The notes beneath the pieces were generated by a model. That model did not search any database and had not been told where the DNA came from. It worked only from the letters and a program-made list of their open reading frames with translations. 64,000 nt of DNA from JACVRW01 sp963846505. GTDB taxonomy: Bacteria; Actinomycetota; Thermoleophilia; Solirubrobacterales; Thermoleophilaceae. Where the stretch lies: positions 124,001-188,000 of the forward strand of contig CAWJWD010000001.1 in the NCBI GenBank assembly GCA_963846505.1, given 5' to 3'. Of this stretch, positions 29,205 through 38,336 are shown piece by piece (positions within the stretch are counted from its first letter, which is position 1; each line of letters starts with the position of its first letter). The position numbers were made by a program, and so were the translations under genes.

Positions 29205-30287
29205 TTACTCACGGCGGCCGAAACGCCGTCGCGTCCAAGCCTTGAGCCGCGTCCACCACGTCGTCGGTGGGCCGAAGCGCGCCGGTGGCGGCTGCTTGGC
29301 GCGCACCAGCGCCACCCAGTCGTCGAGCGGCAGCGTGCCCTCGATCAGGTGCGCGAGCGCGAGGATCACCGGCGCCTCGAGCCCGGCGCGCTCGATCGCC
29401 GTCGCGAGCAGGCGCACGGTCTCGAGCGCCTCGACCGCCTGCCCGACCCGCACCGGGATCTCCTCGGCCGGCACGCCCTGGGCGAGCAGCTCGCCGGCGC
29501 TGCGGTTGCGCGAGGTCGGCGCCAGCGCCGTGGCGACGAGGTCCCCCGTGCCGGCGCGGCCGACGAAGGTGCGGGCCGTGCCGCCGCTGAGCGCGGCCAG
29601 GCCGAGCACCTCGAGGAAGATGTCGGCGGCGGCCATGCCGGCGGCGTTGAGGCCCTGCGCCTGGGTGGCGCCGACCGCCACGGCCGCGACGTTCTTGGCC
29701 ACCCCCGCCAGCTCGACGCCGACCGGGTCGTCCGAGACCTCGCACACCACGCCGGCACGCTGGAACGCCTCCGCGACGCCATGTGCCAGCGACTCCGAGC
29801 GCGAGGCGCACACGAGTCCCGCGCCGGACTCGACCATCTCGCGCGCATGCGCGGGTCCGCCGACGCAGGCGACTCGCTCGGCCCCGAACACGCGCTCGAG
29901 CGCGACCGTCGGCGGCAGGCCCTCGGGCGGCACGAGGCCCTTGGCCAGCGAGACGATGCCGGCGCGCTCGGAGACGCCCAGGCGCTCCAGCTCGGCGAGC
30001 GCGTCCGCGAGCCCCTTCGAGGGCACGGCCAGGAAGATCAGGTCGGCGCGGGCGAACTGGTCCTCGCGCTCGCCGAGGGTGCGCACGCGCAAGTGCCCCG
30101 GCAGCTCGACGCCGGGCAGGTAGCGCGTGTTCTCACGCCCGGCCTCCAGCCGCTCGGCCTGCTCGGCGGTGCGGCAGAGCAGCGTCGTGCGCACGCCGGC
30201 CCGCTCGAGCAGCACCGCCACGGCGGTGCCGAACGAGCCTGCGCCCACGACCGCCGCGCGCCGCGGATGCTGTCCGGGATACCGCAT
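29205..30287 (-). CDS. gpsA: NAD(P)-dependent glycerol-3-phosphate dehydrogenase
   Basis: The product has 360 residues. It reduces dihydroxyacetone phosphate to sn-glycerol-3-phosphate for phospholipid synthesis. The dinucleotide-binding loop is AAVVGAGSFGTAVAVLLERA. IFLAVPSKGLADALAEL, SLAKGLV, the catalytic Lys in VGVELAGVAKNVAAVAVGAT, and GRAGTGDLVATALAPTSRNR are all family blocks. A basic C-terminal tail of about 25 residues extends beyond the family. It lies just upstream of rpmE and diverges from the Lrp-domain gene at 30313. Confidence 0.95.
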   Translation of the reverse strand: MRYPGQHPRRAAVVGAGSFGTAVAVLLERAGVRTTLLCRTAEQAERLEAGRENTRYLPGVELPGHLRVRTLGEREDQFARADLIFLAVPSKGLADALAELERLGVSERAGIVSLAKGLVPPEGLPPTVALERVFGAERVACVGGPAHAREMVESGAGLVCASRSESLAHGVAEAFQRAGVVCEVSDDPVGVELAGVAKNVAAVAVGATQAQGLNAAGMAAADIFLEVLGLAALSGGTARTFVGRAGTGDLVATALAPTSRNRSAGELLAQGVPAEEIPVRVGQAVEALETVRLLATAIERAGLEAPVILALAHLIEGTLPLDDWVALVRAKQPPPARFGPPTTWWTRLKAWTRRRFGRRE

Positions 30288-30312
30288 GGCCGCAAGCTAT
30301 ATGGTCAGCTCG

Positions 30313-30588
30313 ATGACCCACGCAGTCATCCTGATCAAGGCCGAACGGGAGGCCCTGGCCGATCTCGGTGGCGCGCTCACGGACGTCGACGGCGTGGCCG
30401 AGGCCTACTCGGTCACCGGCAAGTGGGACTTCGTCGCGATGGTGCGCGTCGAGCGCGAGGGGGAGCTGGCGGACGTCATCACCAGGCGCCTCTCCCAGCT
30501 GCCGGGAATCGTCGACACGTACACGATGGTCGCCTTCGAGGTCTTCTCGCGACACGACTTGGAGGCCATGTTCTCCATCGGCGGCTGA
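30313..30588 (+). CDS. Stand-alone Lrp/AsnC ligand-binding (RAM) domain protein
   Basis: The product has 91 residues with only the alpha/beta RAM domain: MTHAVILIKAEREALADLGG, VDGVAEAYSVTGKWDFVAMV, VDTYTMVAFEVFSRHDLEAM. No helix-turn-helix is present. Such SARP-type mini-proteins bind amino acids and may modulate full-length Lrp regulators. An ATG 12 bases upstream is possible. The next gene's GTG follows its TGA directly, so they form a pair. Confidence 0.85.
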   Translation: MTHAVILIKAEREALADLGGALTDVDGVAEAYSVTGKWDFVAMVRVEREGELADVITRRLSQLPGIVDTYTMVAFEVFSRHDLEAMFSIGG

Positions 30589-31659
30589 GTGGACGATCCC
30601 GCCGAGTACGAGCGACGCTTCCGGCGCGCGGGACTGCCGCTGTTCATCGAGGACTACTCTGCCGGCGAGGACGTTTTCACGCGCGCGGCACCGCTGCTGG
30701 CGCTCGTCTTCCTCGGTGAGATGCTCGGCGCCATCCAGCTCGACTGGTCTCCGCTGGCGAACCTCGCGGCGGCGCTCGGCGGCCTGGCGATCCTGCTGGG
30801 CGCGTTCGGCCTGCTGAACCTCGCCCGGGGCCGGCCCTTCGCGGCACTGCCGCGCCACGTCGGCACGCCCGAGCTCACCTTCTTCGTCGTCGTCCCCGCC
30901 CTGCTGCCGCTGATCTTCGGCGGCCAGGCCGGCAGCGCGGCGCTGACGCTGCTCGGCAACGCACTGCTGCTCGCGCTCGTCTACGCCTGGATCGGCTACG
31001 GGCTGTTCGCGATCCTGCGCTGGGCCGGCGGGCGCGTCTTCACCCAGCTCGCGGTCTCGCTGCAGATGCTGGCGCGGGCGGTGCCGCTGCTGCTCGTGTT
31101 CGCGCTGGTGCTGTTCATCAACACGGAGATGTGGCAGGTGTTCAGCGACATGCCGGACGCCTTCCTGGCGCTCGTCGGCGCCCTGTTCGTGGCGACCGGC
31201 TCGCTGTTCATCTGCGTGCGCCTGCCGCGCGAGGTACGCGAGCTGGAGCGCGAGGCGGGCAGCGAAGGTCCTGCGCTCGACCGCCGCCAGCGCTTCAACG
31301 TCGGGCTGGTGATGTTCGTCAGCCAGGCGCTGCAGGTGCTGGTGGTCAGCGTCGCGATCGGCGCGTTCTTCGTCGTCTTCGGCGCGCTGGCCGTCGGCGC
31401 CGAGGTGCGCGAGTCGTGGGCGGTCACGGAGGGCACCGACCTGCTCGACCTGACGCTCTTCGGCCAGCCGATCCAGATCACCGAGGCGTTGCTGCGGGTC
31501 TCCGGCGGCATCGCGGCCTTCAGCGGCGTCTACTACGCGATCGCCGTACTCACGGACGTGACCTACCGCGAGGAGTTCCTCGAGGGGGTCACGCAGGACA
31601 TGCGCACGACATTTCGTGCCCGCGCGGAGTACCTCACCGCACGGGCGCAGCAGACATAG
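30589..31659 (+). CDS. Polytopic membrane protein of unknown function
   Basis: The product has 356 residues from a GTG immediately after the TGA of the Lrp-domain gene. The acidic cytoplasmic N terminus (DDPAEYERRFRRAGLPLFIE) is followed by about eight hydrophobic segments, for example LLALVFLGEMLGAI, LTFFVVVPALLPLIFGG, AVPLLLVFALVLFINTEMWQ and VLVVSVAIGAFFVVFGALAV. A charged loop (RLPREVRELEREAGSEG) divides the protein into halves. I do not recognise the family. The C terminus ends in a cytoplasmic Arg-rich tail. Confidence 0.6.
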   Translation: MDDPAEYERRFRRAGLPLFIEDYSAGEDVFTRAAPLLALVFLGEMLGAIQLDWSPLANLAAALGGLAILLGAFGLLNLARGRPFAALPRHVGTPELTFFVVVPALLPLIFGGQAGSAALTLLGNALLLALVYAWIGYGLFAILRWAGGRVFTQLAVSLQMLARAVPLLLVFALVLFINTEMWQVFSDMPDAFLALVGALFVATGSLFICVRLPREVRELEREAGSEGPALDRRQRFNVGLVMFVSQALQVLVVSVAIGAFFVVFGALAVGAEVRESWAVTEGTDLLDLTLFGQPIQITEALLRVSGGIAAFSGVYYAIAVLTDVTYREEFLEGVTQDMRTTFRARAEYLTARAQQT

Positions 31660-31664
31660 CGCTT

Positions 31665-33390
31665 CTACGTGTTGCGGTACAACGGACCGTCCCCACCCTC
31701 GGGGGTGGTGAGGCGGCCGCCCTTGGCCGTGATCGCGCCGCACTGCACGCAGTTGGTGTAGTTGACGATCACGTCCACGTCGCCGGTCTCGGGCGCGTCC
31801 TCGGGGATCTCGTAGACCCCGGCGGGGCACATCCACTGCCACGTCTCGGCGATCTCGCGCGGGACGTTGGTCTGGACGCGGATGTGGTTGGGCGCGTCGT
31901 CGCGGGTCGCGTTGCCGGTGATGAAGACGCTCGAGAGCTTGTCGAAGATGTACTTGCCGTCCGGCTTGGGATAGCCGTTCTTCGTCTTGCCGATGAACAT
32001 CTTCTGGGCGTCGTTGCGGTGCAGCTTCCAGCGCCCGCCCGGGAAGCGGCCCTTGGTGGCGATCATCAGGTTGACGATCGGCCCGCCCTTGATCAGGCCC
32101 ATCTGGAACGGCTGGCGCGTGTTGCGCTGCTCGTAGAGGTCCTTGCCGATGATCGACTGCTCGACCGCGTCCTCGTAGGGGGAGAAGTCGCTGTGCTCGG
32201 CCTTCAGCGAGCGGTAGATCTGCTCGGCGGCGAGCATGCCGGACTTGATCGCGTAGTGGACGCCCTTGAGCGCGGCGAGGTTGACCATGCCGCCGGCGTC
32301 GCCGACCAGCACCGCGCCCGGCATCGTGAGCTTGGGCATCGCCCAGTAGCCGCCGGCCGGAATCGCCTTGGCGCCCCAGGAGACGCGCTCGCCGCCCTCG
32401 AGGATCTTCTTCACCATCGGGTGGGTCTTGAACTGCTGCAGCAGGTCGTGGCAGGAGCTCGTCGCGTCCGCGTAGTCGAGGTCGAGCACGAAGCCGATCG
32501 AGACGAGGTCGTCGCCGGTCTTCTCGTCCTTCATCGGGTAGATCCAGGAGCCGCCGATCTGGTGGTACTTGGCGGAGATCTTCAGCGGCCAGCCGGCGAG
32601 CGGTGTGGATCACGCGGTCGAGCGGCTTGTCGACCTTCCAGACCTCCTTGACGCCGAGCTCCCAGACCATCGGCTCGCGGTTCTCGCCGAGGTCGAACTC
32701 GCGGATGGCGGCGCCGGTGAGGTGGCCCCAGCAGCCCTCGGCGAGCACCGTCGCCTTGGCGGCGATGTCCGTGCCCGGCTCGAAGTTGCCGAGCGGCTCG
32801 CCGTCCTTGCCGCGGCCCTTGTCGCCCGAGCGCACGCCCTTGACCTCGCCGTCCTCGACGATCAGCTGCGTCGCCGAGGTCTCGGTCAGCAGGTAGGCGC
32901 CGGCGTCCTCGACCTGCTGCTGCATGTAGCGGCAGAGCGCGGCCACCGAGACGACCTCGTTGCCCTTGTTGTGCTGCGGCGGCGGCGGCGGGATGCGGAT
33001 CTTGGTCTTGCCGCTGGGCAGGACGTAGATCGACTCCTTCTCGACCTCGCCGAAGGCGAAGCCCTCCTGGCGCCACTGCTCCCGCGTCAGGTCGGGGAAC
33101 AGCTCCTGCAGCGGTCCGGGGCGCATGACCGCCCCGGACAGGTTGTGGCCGCCGCAGGTCTTGGCCTTCTCCACCACGGCCACGGGGACCTCACCGAGCG
33201 ACTCCAGCAGCGCCTCGTCATCGGCGAGCAGCTGCAGCAGCCGGTTCGCGCAAGCGAGCCCGGCCGTGCCGCCGCCGACGATCACGACGCCGATGTCGAT
33301 GCGCTCGTCTTCGCCGTCCAGGGAGCGCTTGACGAACTCCTTGGGCGAGTCGACGGGCGGCGGGAAGTCGATCGGTGCGGGCTTGGCCAT
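31665..33390 (-). CDS. Electron-transfer flavoprotein:quinone oxidoreductase (one frameshift)
   Basis: It passes electrons from ETF to the quinone pool. The FAD-binding loop is VVIVGGGTAGLACANRLLQL, with AKTCGGHNLSGAVM and VLAEGCWGHLTGAAIREFDL. One frame break occurs near 32600 (after RVIHT, resuming at AGWPLKISAKYHQIGGSWIY). The second half has VLVGDAGGMVNLAALKGVHY. The C-terminal ferredoxin-like segment has CPAGVYEI and NCVQCGAITAKGG; the third Cys of the usual CxxCxxC is Ile, so one cluster ligand is missing. It is 13 bases downstream of etfA in an etfB-etfA-ETF-QO operon. Confidence 0.9.
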
Positions 33391-33403
33391 GGTGGTGTGC
33401 TCC

Positions 33404-34375
33404 TTAGCCCTTCTTGGCCTTCACGGCCTCGGTCAGCTTGGGCAGGATCTTGTTCAGATCGCCGACGATGCCGAGGTCGGAGAACTCGAAGATCGGCGCG
33501 TTCTGGTCCTTGTTGATCGCGACGATGTTCTCGGAGCCCTGCATGCCGACCTTGTGCTGGATCGCCCCGGAGATGCCGGCCGCCAGGTACAGCTTCGGCG
33601 CGACGGTCTTGCCCGTCTGGCCGATCTGGGCGGCGTAGGGGTACCAGCCGGCGTCGACGACCGCGCGCGTGGCGGCGACGGCACCGCCGAGCGCCTCGGC
33701 GAGCGACTCGCAGAGCTCGAAGCCCTCGGCCTTGCCGAGCCCGCGGCCACCGGCCACGAGGATGTCGGCGTCCTCGATGTTGACGTCCGCGCCGCGCTGC
33801 TCGCCGCGCTGGACCATCGTGGCCTTGGTCGAGTGCTCCTCGAGCTGGACGTCGACGTCGATCACCTCGGCCGCGCCGCCGCCGGACTCCTTGATGTCGA
33901 AGGCGTTGAGGCGGCCGATGATGATGCCCGGCTCGTTGACGTAGCCGACGTCCACGATCGCCGAGTCCTGCAGGATCGGCCGCTCGGCGACGAGCTTGCC
34001 GTCCTGAGCCTTGACGGCGGTGACCTCCATGGTCACGCCGGCGTTCAGGCGGGCGGTGAGGCCGGCGCCGATCTCGAAGCCGAGCAGGCCGCCGCCGAAC
34101 AGCGCGTACTTGAAGCCGTTGTCGGAGATGACCTTGGCCATCACGTCGACGACCGGCTGGGCGAGGCCTTCCGGCGCCTTGGCGCGGTAGACCTTCGACA
34201 CGCCGTAGGAGCCGAGCGTGGCACAGAGGTCGTTGGTGAGGTCGTCCCCGCCGACGACGACGGCGGCGGCCTCGCCGCCGAGCTCCTTCGCCAGCTTGGC
34301 GCCCTCGGAGACGGCGCCGAGCGAGTTCTTGTTGAACTCGCCCTGGTAGTGCAGTGCGTAGACGAGGATGCTCAT
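33404..34375 (-). CDS. etfA: Electron transfer flavoprotein alpha subunit
   Basis: The product has 323 residues. The FAD-binding C-terminal domain contains VAGGRGLGKAEGFELCESLA, AAQIGQTGKTVAPKLYLAAG and ISGAIQHKVGMQGSENIVAI, all canonical. It binds FAD together with EtfB and collects electrons from acyl-CoA and related dehydrogenases. The ATG overlaps the etfB stop (ATGA). The frame is intact. Confidence 0.96.
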   Translation of the reverse strand: MSILVYALHYQGEFNKNSLGAVSEGAKLAKELGGEAAAVVVGGDDLTNDLCATLGSYGVSKVYRAKAPEGLAQPVVDVMAKVISDNGFKYALFGGGLLGFEIGAGLTARLNAGVTMEVTAVKAQDGKLVAERPILQDSAIVDVGYVNEPGIIIGRLNAFDIKESGGGAAEVIDVDVQLEEHSTKATMVQRGEQRGADVNIEDADILVAGGRGLGKAEGFELCESLAEALGGAVAATRAVVDAGWYPYAAQIGQTGKTVAPKLYLAAGISGAIQHKVGMQGSENIVAINKDQNAPIFEFSDLGIVGDLNKILPKLTEAVKAKKG

Positions 34376-35166
34376 GCCAGCAGCTTCCTTTCATCGAGCC
34401 AGGCGACGATCTTCTCGACCGTCTCGTTGGTGTCCTCGTCCTCGATGATCTCGCCGGCCTGCTTGGCGGGCGGCGGGTTGATCGAGAGGACCGTGGTCTG
34501 CGAGCCGTCGGCGCCGACCTTGCCGGCGTCGATGCCCGCGTCGCCGGTGCCCTTGGTGTCGAGCGGCTTCTTCTTGGCGCCCATGATCGCCTTCAGCGAC
34601 GGGTAGCGCGGCTCGTTGATCGCGTCGCCGACGGAGATGACCGCGGGCAGTGCGACCGAGACCGTGTCGTAGCCGTACTCGGCCTGGCGCTCGCAGCGCA
34701 GCGCGCCGGACTCGACGTCGATCTTGATGACCTGCGTCAGCGAGGGCATCTTGAGGTGATCGGCCACGACGGCGCCGATCGTGTAGCACTCGCCGTCGTC
34801 CGACTGCTGTCCGAGCAGCACGATGTCCGGCGACTCGGCCTCCAGCACCTTCGCCAGCGCGTAGCCGGTGGCGCAGACATCCGAGCCGGCGAGTGCGTCG
34901 TCGGTCAGGTGGACCGAGCGGTCGGCGCCGAGCGAGACCGCCTTGTGCAGCGCACGGAAGGCCGACTCCGGCCCCATGGTGACCGCGACGATCTCCTCCA
35001 CGTCCACGACGCCGCCCTCGCGAATCTGCATGGCGGCCTCGATGGCGTGGGTGTCGAACGGATTCAGGTTCTTCTCACCCGAGCGATCGAGGCGCTTGGA
35101 GCCTTGGTCCATGCGCTTCTCTACAGCGGCGTCGGGCACCTCTTTGACGAGGACGCAGATCTTCAC
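34372..35166 (-). CDS. etfB: Electron transfer flavoprotein beta subunit
   Basis: The product has 264 residues. The GTG at 35166 follows AAGGAGAG and gives VKICVLVKEVPDAAVEKRMD, the standard N terminus; a longer upstream frame is non-coding. LNPFDTHAIEAAMQIREGG and PDIVLLGQQSDDGECYTIGA match the family's AMP-binding region. It is the first gene of the operon and sits about 60 bases downstream of the predicted promoter/operator. Confidence 0.95.
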   Translation of the reverse strand: MKICVLVKEVPDAAVEKRMDQGSKRLDRSGEKNLNPFDTHAIEAAMQIREGGVVDVEEIVAVTMGPESAFRALHKAVSLGADRSVHLTDDALAGSDVCATGYALAKVLEAESPDIVLLGQQSDDGECYTIGAVVADHLKMPSLTQVIKIDVESGALRCERQAEYGYDTVSVALPAVISVGDAINEPRYPSLKAIMGAKKKPLDTKGTGDAGIDAGKVGADGSQTTVLSINPPPAKQAGEIIEDEDTNETVEKIVAWLDERKLLA

Positions 35167-35227
35167 GAAAAGACTCTCCTTCGTTGCTCCTGAGCGGCGC
35201 AGCGGCGGTTCCCGCCCGCGCCGCGAG

Positions 35228-35259
35228 ATCATACCCGTTTCATTGACTGATGAGTCAAT
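35228..35259 (-). promoter_or_regulatory. etf promoter overlapped by a perfect inverted repeat
   Basis: On the minus strand TTGACT (35258-35253) and TATGAT (35233-35228) are good -35/-10 candidates with a 19-bp spacer. The perfect dyad ATTGACT-N4-AGTCAAT (35242-35259) covers the -35 element. A TetR-family repressor of fatty-acid metabolism is a natural guess; a bound protein would block the promoter. Confidence 0.6.
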
Positions 35260-35313
35260 CGATCAACGCGGACGTCGCTCGGCGACTCCCGCGGACCAGC
35301 TGTATTCGGCTCT

Positions 35314-35712
35314 CTAGGCGGGTACGGCGCCGCGGATGAAGTCGATGATCCCCTGCACCGGCGCTCCCGGCGTGAACACCTCGGCGACGCCCAGCTTCTT
35401 CAGCTCCGGCACGTCCCCGCTCGGAATCGTGCCCCCGACGACCAGCACCACCTCGTCGGCGCCCTCTTCCTTGAGACGCTCGGCGATCTTCGGCACCAGC
35501 GTCATGTGGGCGCCGGAGAGGATCGACAACCCGACCGCGTCGGCGTCCTCCTGCAGGACGGTCTCGACGATCTGGTCGGGGGTCTGGTGCAGACCGGTGT
35601 AGATGACCTCCATGCCCGCGTCGCGCAGCGCACGGGCGATGATCTTCGCTCCCCGGTCATGGCCGTCGAGGCCGGGCTTGGCGACGACGACGCGGATCTT
35701 GCGGTCGGACAT
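35314..35712 (-). CDS. Cobalamin-binding subunit of an acyl-CoA mutase (methylmalonyl-CoA mutase C-domain type)
   Basis: The 132-residue stand-alone B12 domain has the axial-histidine motif DGHDRG (His18), IYTGLHQTPDQIVETVLQED, GLSILSGAHMTLVPKIAERL and VVGGTIPSGDVPELKKLGVA. The catalytic TIM-barrel subunit must be encoded elsewhere, as in split actinobacterial and archaeal mutases. It follows the etf promoter region on the same strand and is not co-directionally linked to a mutase gene here. Confidence 0.92.
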   Translation of the reverse strand: MSDRKIRVVVAKPGLDGHDRGAKIIARALRDAGMEVIYTGLHQTPDQIVETVLQEDADAVGLSILSGAHMTLVPKIAERLKEEGADEVVLVVGGTIPSGDVPELKKLGVAEVFTPGAPVQGIIDFIRGAVPA

Positions 35713-35800
35713 GGGCGCCGGAGCATACCTGCGCATCGCCCTCGCGGTTTCCGGCACCTCGCAGGCCTGGAGGAGGCGACGGGCGCCTACTCTCCCGGCC

Positions 35801-37372
35801 GTGAGGCGCTCGCGGCTCATCGGCCTGCTCGCGCTCGGCGTCGCCGCCGTCGCCATTGCCCTCGTCGCGTTGGCGCTGCTGACCGACGACGGAGAGCAGG
35901 ACGAGCCGGGCGGCCCGCCGCCGCGGAGCGTCGTGCCAGGACGGGACCTCGAGGTCGTCGTGCAGGACGACGCGCAGCTGCGCGAGGCCCCGCCGGAGCG
36001 GATCCGCCAGGCGACCGAGCAGCTGGCGGCGTCGGGGGTCGACCGCATCCGCTTCACGGGCGCCTGGGTCGGGCTCGCGCCGCAGCCGCGCAGCGCGGTC
36101 AAGCCCGTCTTCGACGAGACCGATCCCGCCGCCTACTCGGCACCGGGCTGGGCCAAGCTCGACACGGCAGTCCGCGAGACCCTGCGTGCCGGCATGAAGC
36201 CGATGATCGACGTCTCGTTCTGGGCGCCGCGCTGGGCCGTACGGCGACCGTCGCGGGAGCTCGACCAGGGCCGCTGGCGCCCGGACCCCGCCGCCTTCGG
36301 CCGCTTCGCGACCGCGCTCGCGACGCGCTACTCCGGCCGCTACGTCGATCCGGCCCTCGGCGGCACCCCGCTGCCGGCGGTGCGTCTCTGGACGACCTGG
36401 AACGAGCCCAACCACCCCGCCTTCCTGATGCCCCAGTGGGAACGGCGCGGTGGACGCTGGGTGGCGGCGTCGCCGCACTGGTACCGGCGCATGCACGAGG
36501 CCGCCGACGCGGCGATCGTCGCCGCCGACGCGCGCAACCGCGTGCTGATCGGCGGCCTCAGCTCGGTCGGCCACGACACCCGTGGCCCGGCGGCGCGGAT
36601 GACGCCGATGCGCTTCGTGCGCGAGCTGGCCTGCGTCGACGCGCGCCTGCGGCCGCTGCGGCGGCCCGAGTGCCGCGACTTCCGCCCGCTGCGCGCCGAC
36701 GGCTTCTCGATCCACCCCTACGGCTTCAGCCTGCCGCCGGACGGGGAGCCGGAACTGCCCGGCAACCTCACCGTCGGACGGCTGCCGGAGCTCGCCGCGC
36801 TGCTGGAGGCGCTCTACCGCCGTGGCCGGCTCGAACGGCCGCTGCCGCTCTATGCGACCGAGCTCGCCTGGGAGAGCAACCCGCCCGACCCGTATCGCGG
36901 CGTGCCGCTCGAGCTGCAGGCGCGCTACCTAAGCCAGTCGATGGCGATGGCCTGGGATCAGCCCGACCTGCGCATGATCGCCTGGTACCTGCTGCGCGAC
37001 ATCCCGCCCGATCCGGCGGTGCCACCGGACTCGCGCTCGTACTGGCGCACGTTCCAGACCGGGCTCGAGTTCGCCGACGGCACGCCCAAGCCGGCGCTGC
37101 AGGCACTGGGAATGCCGCTCTGGATCGAGCCGCGCGCCGAGGGCGGCTACGCAGCCTGGGGCCGGGTCGCGCCAGGCGAGGGCGCGCGGCGAGTGACGTT
37201 CGAGCGCCTGGCACCGGACGGCGCGCGGAGCGCGGCCAGCCCCGTGCTGCGCACGCGCGCCGACGGGACGGTGGAGCAGACGCTCTCCGATCCGGGAACC
37301 TACCGGCTGCGCTGGGACCCGCCGGGAGCGAGCTCCCAGTGGTCGCTACCGGTGAACGCCGAGGAGCCGTAG
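35801..37372 (+). CDS. Exported clan GH-A glycoside hydrolase
   Basis: The product has about 523 residues from GTG 35801. A signal anchor (LIGLLALGVAAVAIALVALA) precedes an acidic linker. The barrel has RIRFTGAWVGLAPQPRSAVK, the acid/base Glu in LWTTWNEPNHPAFLMPQWER, and a likely nucleophile Glu in LYATELAWESNPPD, at the ends of strands 4 and 7 as in GH5/GH39-type enzymes. A small beta-domain follows (GYAAWGRVAPGEGARRVTFE). Substrate unknown. It probably acts on extracellular or wall glycans. Confidence 0.75.
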   Translation: MRRSRLIGLLALGVAAVAIALVALALLTDDGEQDEPGGPPPRSVVPGRDLEVVVQDDAQLREAPPERIRQATEQLAASGVDRIRFTGAWVGLAPQPRSAVKPVFDETDPAAYSAPGWAKLDTAVRETLRAGMKPMIDVSFWAPRWAVRRPSRELDQGRWRPDPAAFGRFATALATRYSGRYVDPALGGTPLPAVRLWTTWNEPNHPAFLMPQWERRGGRWVAASPHWYRRMHEAADAAIVAADARNRVLIGGLSSVGHDTRGPAARMTPMRFVRELACVDARLRPLRRPECRDFRPLRADGFSIHPYGFSLPPDGEPELPGNLTVGRLPELAALLEALYRRGRLERPLPLYATELAWESNPPDPYRGVPLELQARYLSQSMAMAWDQPDLRMIAWYLLRDIPPDPAVPPDSRSYWRTFQTGLEFADGTPKPALQALGMPLWIEPRAEGGYAAWGRVAPGEGARRVTFERLAPDGARSAASPVLRTRADGTVEQTLSDPGTYRLRWDPPGASSQWSLPVNAEEP

Positions 37373-37432
37373 CCGGGAGCGGCCCGACGAAGGGACCGCC
37401 CGCCGCAAGCACGCCGCGCCGAGGCGGCCGAC

Positions 37433-38311
37433 CTACCAGCCCGGCTGCCCAGGAGGCGGCGGCTCGGCTGCGCGGCGATTGACGAGCGCTCCGATCCCGA
37501 GGAAGAGGACGCCGAGACCCGCGAGCACGAGGGCGTCGAGGCCGGTGTTGGGCAGGCGCGGGCCGCTGGACTCGTCCGCCCCGCCGACGGAGTCCGAGCC
37601 AAGCGACCCACCCGTGCCGGTGGAGCCGGTCGTGGCGCCGTCGTCGCCACCACCGCCCGTGCTCGCGGCGCGCACCACCACCGTGCCCTTCATGAACGGA
37701 TGGGGCTTGCAGATGTAGCTGAAGCTGCCGGCCTGGTCGAAGGTCGCGCCGCCGCTGGAGCCCGGCTCGATGTCGCCGGTGTCGAAGCCGCCCGACGATC
37801 CGGTGGCGGTGTGGACGACGTCGTCCCGGTTCGTCCAGGTGACGCTGTCGCCGACGTCGACCGTGACCGTGGCCGGCCCGAAGCTGAAGTCCGCGATCGT
37901 GACCGAACCCGGCGCGGCGGCACGGGCGAACACGCGGCTCGCGCGCTTGCGATCGGCCGGCGTCGGCACGGTGGCCGGAGCGGAATTCGCCGGAGGAGCG
38001 GCGATGGGCGGACCGGCCGCGGTGGGCGGACCGGCTGGAGCAAGCGACGTATCGGGAGCGGCCGGTGCGTCCGAAGGGAGCGAAGCCGCGTCGGGCGACG
38101 TCGGCGGGGAGACGTCCTCGTCCGGCGGGTCGGCAGGAACGGCCGGCGTGGGCGGGGCGGCGGTCTCGGGCGGAGCGGTCGACACGGGCGGCGCCGGCGC
38201 GGAGGGCTGTGCTCCAGGAGCCGCCTGCTCGTCCGCCGCCAGCGGCACCGCGGGAAGCACCAGCGCGGCGGACAGCGCGTAGGCCGCGACGAACGGCGCC
38301 CAGCGCCTCAT
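37433..38311 (-). CDS. LPxTG-anchored cupredoxin (blue-copper) protein
   Basis: The product has 292 residues. A signal peptide (residues 1-26) is followed by a Pro/Ala-rich spacer to about residue 120. The cupredoxin domain has FSFGPATVTVDVGDSVTWTN, HTATGSSGGFDTG and YICKPHPFMKG, giving the type-1 copper ligands His, Cys, His and Met. A Gly/Ser-rich linker leads to LPNTG, a membrane helix (ALVLAGLGVLFLGIGALV) and a basic tail, i.e. a sortase signal. It is predicted to be a wall-bound electron-transfer protein. Confidence 0.85.
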   Translation of the reverse strand: MRRWAPFVAAYALSAALVLPAVPLAADEQAAPGAQPSAPAPPVSTAPPETAAPPTPAVPADPPDEDVSPPTSPDAASLPSDAPAAPDTSLAPAGPPTAAGPPIAAPPANSAPATVPTPADRKRASRVFARAAAPGSVTIADFSFGPATVTVDVGDSVTWTNRDDVVHTATGSSGGFDTGDIEPGSSGGATFDQAGSFSYICKPHPFMKGTVVVRAASTGGGGDDGATTGSTGTGGSLGSDSVGGADESSGPRLPNTGLDALVLAGLGVLFLGIGALVNRRAAEPPPPGQPGW

Positions 38312-38336
38312 CGCTCGGCCTCGACCGCCGACGCGG

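Noticed and set aside
30133..33390. A 1085-codon minus-strand frame extending ETF-QO across the genes at 30313 and 30589
   Set aside because: Downstream of the ETF-QO end it is antisense to real genes and strongly biased in composition; it arises from the frameshift near 32600.
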